Below, one piece after another: positions 62,426-64,000 of a stretch of DNA of 64,000 nt. The notes beneath the pieces were generated by a model. It was not told where the DNA came from. It ran no database searches and saw only the letters and a list, made by a program, of their open reading frames with translations. This stretch comes from Paenalicyclobacillus macrosporangiidus (GTDB lineage: Bacteria > Bacillota > Bacilli > Alicyclobacillales > Alicyclobacillaceae), in contig NZ_FPBV01000007.1 of assembly GCF_900116805.1 (NCBI RefSeq), forward strand, positions 62,001-126,000. Reading direction: 5' to 3'. Position 1 is the first letter of the stretch. Every line of letters begins with the position of its first letter. A program made the translations under genes and the position numbers.

Positions 62426-62454
62426 CACCCAGATCCCCCTGGCTGCATAGGTTA
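62426..62454 (+). promoter_or_regulatory. Candidate sigma-K promoter of spoVK
   Basis: TCACC (about 62425-62429) and CATAGGTTA (62446-62454) with a 16-base spacer fit the mother-cell sigma-K consensus (AC-type -35, CATAnnnTA -10), 55 bases before spoVK. Confidence 0.6.
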
Positions 62455-62508
62455 TCGTGCGCACCGAAACACGCCCATCCCCGGTCCAGCCTGGGGCGGG
62501 TTCGTGAG

Positions 62509-63498
62509 GTGATCCGATTGCCTGTGGAACCGCGTCCTCCTTTTCCGAGGCGGCATGCCGATTCCGTGATCGATCAATACCGTCATGGCCAAATCGCCCT
62601 GCAGGAAGCGTTGAAGCACCTCTCCGGCGATCCCGGGGCCGAGCCGGTCCCCTCCGAGCCACGATGGACCAAGGAGCGGCTGGCGTCCATCCTCTCCGAG
62701 CTGGACACCCTCGTCGGGCTCGAGCCGGTGAAGGCGGTGGTCCGCGAGATCTTCGCCTACCTGTACATGCAGGAGCGGCGCCGCCAACACCATTTGCAGT
62801 GCGAGCCTGTGGTGCTGCACATGGTGTTCAAGGGCAACCCCGGCACCGGAAAGACCACCGTGGCCCGAATGCTGGCGCGGATGTTCCACGCCTGCGGGCT
62901 GCTCGAGGGCGGACACCTGGTCGAGGTGGAGCGGGCGGATCTGGTCGGCGAATACATCGGGCACACCGCGCAGAAGACCCGCGAGGTGGTCAAGAAGGCG
63001 CTCGGCGGGGTGCTGTTCATCGACGAAGCCTATTCGTTGGCCCGCGGTGGCGAGAAGGACTTCGGCCGCGAGGCCATCGACTGCCTGGTCAAGAGCATGG
63101 AGGACCACCGCAATGAATTCATCGCCATCATCGCCGGGTACGAGGCGGAGATGGATTGGTTCCTCGCCACCAATCCGGGGCTGCCGAGCCGCTTCCCGAT
63201 CCACATCACGTTTCCCGACTACGACGTCTCGGCGCTCCTGGAGATCGCCCGGCGCACCGCGGCGCAGCGGCAGTACCGTCTGAGCCCCGAAGCCGAGGTG
63301 AAGCTGCGCAACCACCTGGAAGGGGTGCGCCGGGTCGCGCCGGCGGCTGAATTCAGCAACGCGCGCTTTGTCCGAAACGTCATCGAAAAGGCCATCCGTC
63401 GGCAGGCCCTGCGCCTGTTCGACGTCCCCCGGCTGAGCCGGGACCAGGCGATGACACTGCAGCCGGAGGATTTTCGGTGGGAGGGGATCATGCCGTGA
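62509..63498 (+). CDS. spoVK: Stage V sporulation protein K (AAA ATPase)
   Basis: A CbxX/CfqX-type AAA ATPase of 329 residues needed for spore maturation in B. subtilis (spoVK/spoVJ). Walker A is FKGNPGTGKTTVARML (about 108-122); AERADLVGEYIGHTAQKTRE-like sequence (VERADLVGEYIGHTAQKTR), Walker B GGVLFIDEAYSLARGG, and NPGLPSRFPIHI (sensor/Arg region) are conserved. The C-terminal part has FSNARFVRNVIEKAIRRQA. GTG 62509 has only a modest ribosome site; other in-frame starts (TTG 62518, GTG 62524) are possible. It is followed by a GTPase gene overlapping its stop. Confidence 0.95.
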   Translation: MIRLPVEPRPPFPRRHADSVIDQYRHGQIALQEALKHLSGDPGAEPVPSEPRWTKERLASILSELDTLVGLEPVKAVVREIFAYLYMQERRRQHHLQCEPVVLHMVFKGNPGTGKTTVARMLARMFHACGLLEGGHLVEVERADLVGEYIGHTAQKTREVVKKALGGVLFIDEAYSLARGGEKDFGREAIDCLVKSMEDHRNEFIAIIAGYEAEMDWFLATNPGLPSRFPIHITFPDYDVSALLEIARRTAAQRQYRLSPEAEVKLRNHLEGVRRVAPAAEFSNARFVRNVIEKAIRRQALRLFDVPRLSRDQAMTLQPEDFRWEGIMP

Positions 63499-64000
63499 AA
63501 CGGAGCCTCGTCATCGGCAAGACGAACGTCGGCAAGACATTGTTTTGCATCCACTTCGCCCGCTACATGGGGGTGCGGGAGCTGCGTTGGCTGGTCGAGG
63601 AGGCAGACGGGCGCACAGACTGCCGCGTCATGTCGGTGGCGGAGGCGGAGGCGTCCCTCTCGGACGTTCATCCCCACCGGACGCGGTGTCTGCAGTCTGT
63701 CGCTGTCGAATTCCCGGCCGGAAAAACGGTTCGCCAACTGCTGTTGACGGATACCACGGGCCTGACGGAGGGGATTCACCCGGAACCGGCGCTGCGCGAG
63801 GCCATGGCCCAGACGCTGCAGGCGATGACGGACGCCAGCGTGATCCTGCACATGGTCGACGCGTGGGCCATCGGACATGCGCTCGGCGGGGCCGCGGGCC
63901 CCGGCCGCGTCTGGGACGCCCTCGAAGCGCAACTGGCGGACTTCGGCGTCCGGCACGGGGGATACGTGCTGCTGGCCAACAAGATGGACCTGCCAGGGGC
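63495..64000 (+). CDS. Small GTPase-like protein (3' end outside window)
   Basis: The frame opens at GTG 63495, overlapping the spoVK stop, and remains open to the window edge (168 codons visible). It begins almost at once with a P-loop VIGKTNVGKTLFCIHF, then has LLTDTTGLTEG (G3-type) and VLLANKMDLPG (G4 NKxD), so it looks like a GTP-binding protein of the Era/Obg-like TRAFAC group. In B. subtilis hflX follows spoVK; this product does not look like HflX, which may lie further on. The function is unknown; the pairing suggests a sporulation-linked role. Confidence 0.75.
   Translation, partial: MKRSLVIGKTNVGKTLFCIHFARYMGVRELRWLVEEADGRTDCRVMSVAEAEASLSDVHPHRTRCLQSVAVEFPAGKTVRQLLLTDTTGLTEGIHPEPALREAMAQTLQAMTDASVILHMVDAWAIGHALGGAAGPGRVWDALEAQLADFGVRHGGYVLLANKMDLPG

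Noticed and set aside
1-64000. Prophage, insertion sequence or CRISPR array
   Set aside because: No transposase, integrase, phage structural gene or regularly spaced direct repeat array was seen; the only repeats are the short palindromes and small tandem repeats reported above.

Overview
The window is about 64 kb of GC-rich (roughly 65% by eye) DNA from an endospore-forming Firmicute of the Bacillales. PolC, RNase Y, RNase J, RodZ, CotE, SpoVS, SpoVK, both dipicolinate synthase subunits and TepA are all present, and the gene order is close to the Bacillus subtilis polC to spoVK segment. The high GC, the dut gene next to the dipicolinate genes and the coat-ligase cassette suggest an Alicyclobacillaceae-type organism. 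That is an inference, since no rRNA is present to confirm it. Almost everything is on the plus strand; only a thymidine kinase and one small unknown gene are on the minus strand.

Layout. 1-4.2 kb: the 3' part of polC, converging with tdk. 4.3-13 kb: the nusA/infB translation operon (rimP, nusA, ylxR, ylxQ, infB, rbfA, nrnA, truB, ribF) behind a leader hairpin. 13-16 kb: rpsO and pnp, each with its own terminator. 16-24 kb: ylxY, an M16 peptidase, dut, then dpaA, dpaB, asd, dapG and dapA, which link lysine/diaminopimelate synthesis to spore dipicolinate. 24-30 kb: RNase J behind an unusual leader with a possible small RNA, the spore protease TepA with a sigma-G-type promoter, a YlzJ-like protein, FtsK/SpoIIIE and an unknown membrane-anchored protein. 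30-38 kb: a divergent pair (small unknown gene and lipoprotein), ymfK, rodZ, a YajQ-family gene, pgsA, cinA and a DEAD-box helicase. 38-44 kb: a pair of palindromic repeat elements, recA with a LexA box, recX, rny, ymdB, spoVS with a sigma-H-type promoter, and a dipeptidase.

44-50.4 kb is the most unusual part. Directly after cotE come three YheC/YheD-type ATP-grasp ligases and one glutamine-synthetase-fold amidoligase (phiEco32 type) fused to what looks like a worn-down ATP-grasp half. Placed between cotE and miaB, the set looks like a multi-ligase system that builds or modifies peptides of the spore coat. The families are known and a coat or cell-wall role has been predicted for them, but the substrate and product are not known to me.

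50.5-59.3 kb: the DNA and RNA maintenance run miaB, ricA, mutS, mutL, a methyltransferase gene, miaA and hfq, mostly overlapping or closely packed. 59.4-60.6 kb: eleven tRNA genes in one transcription unit. 60.8-64 kb: a GerA/SpoVAF-like germination protein, spoVK with a good sigma-K-type promoter, and the start of a small GTPase cut by the window edge.

Sporulation control can be read at several points from promoter-like sequence: sigma-H (spoVS), sigma-G (tepA) and sigma-K (spoVK, weaker at dpaA). All of these are motif matches, not demonstrated promoters.
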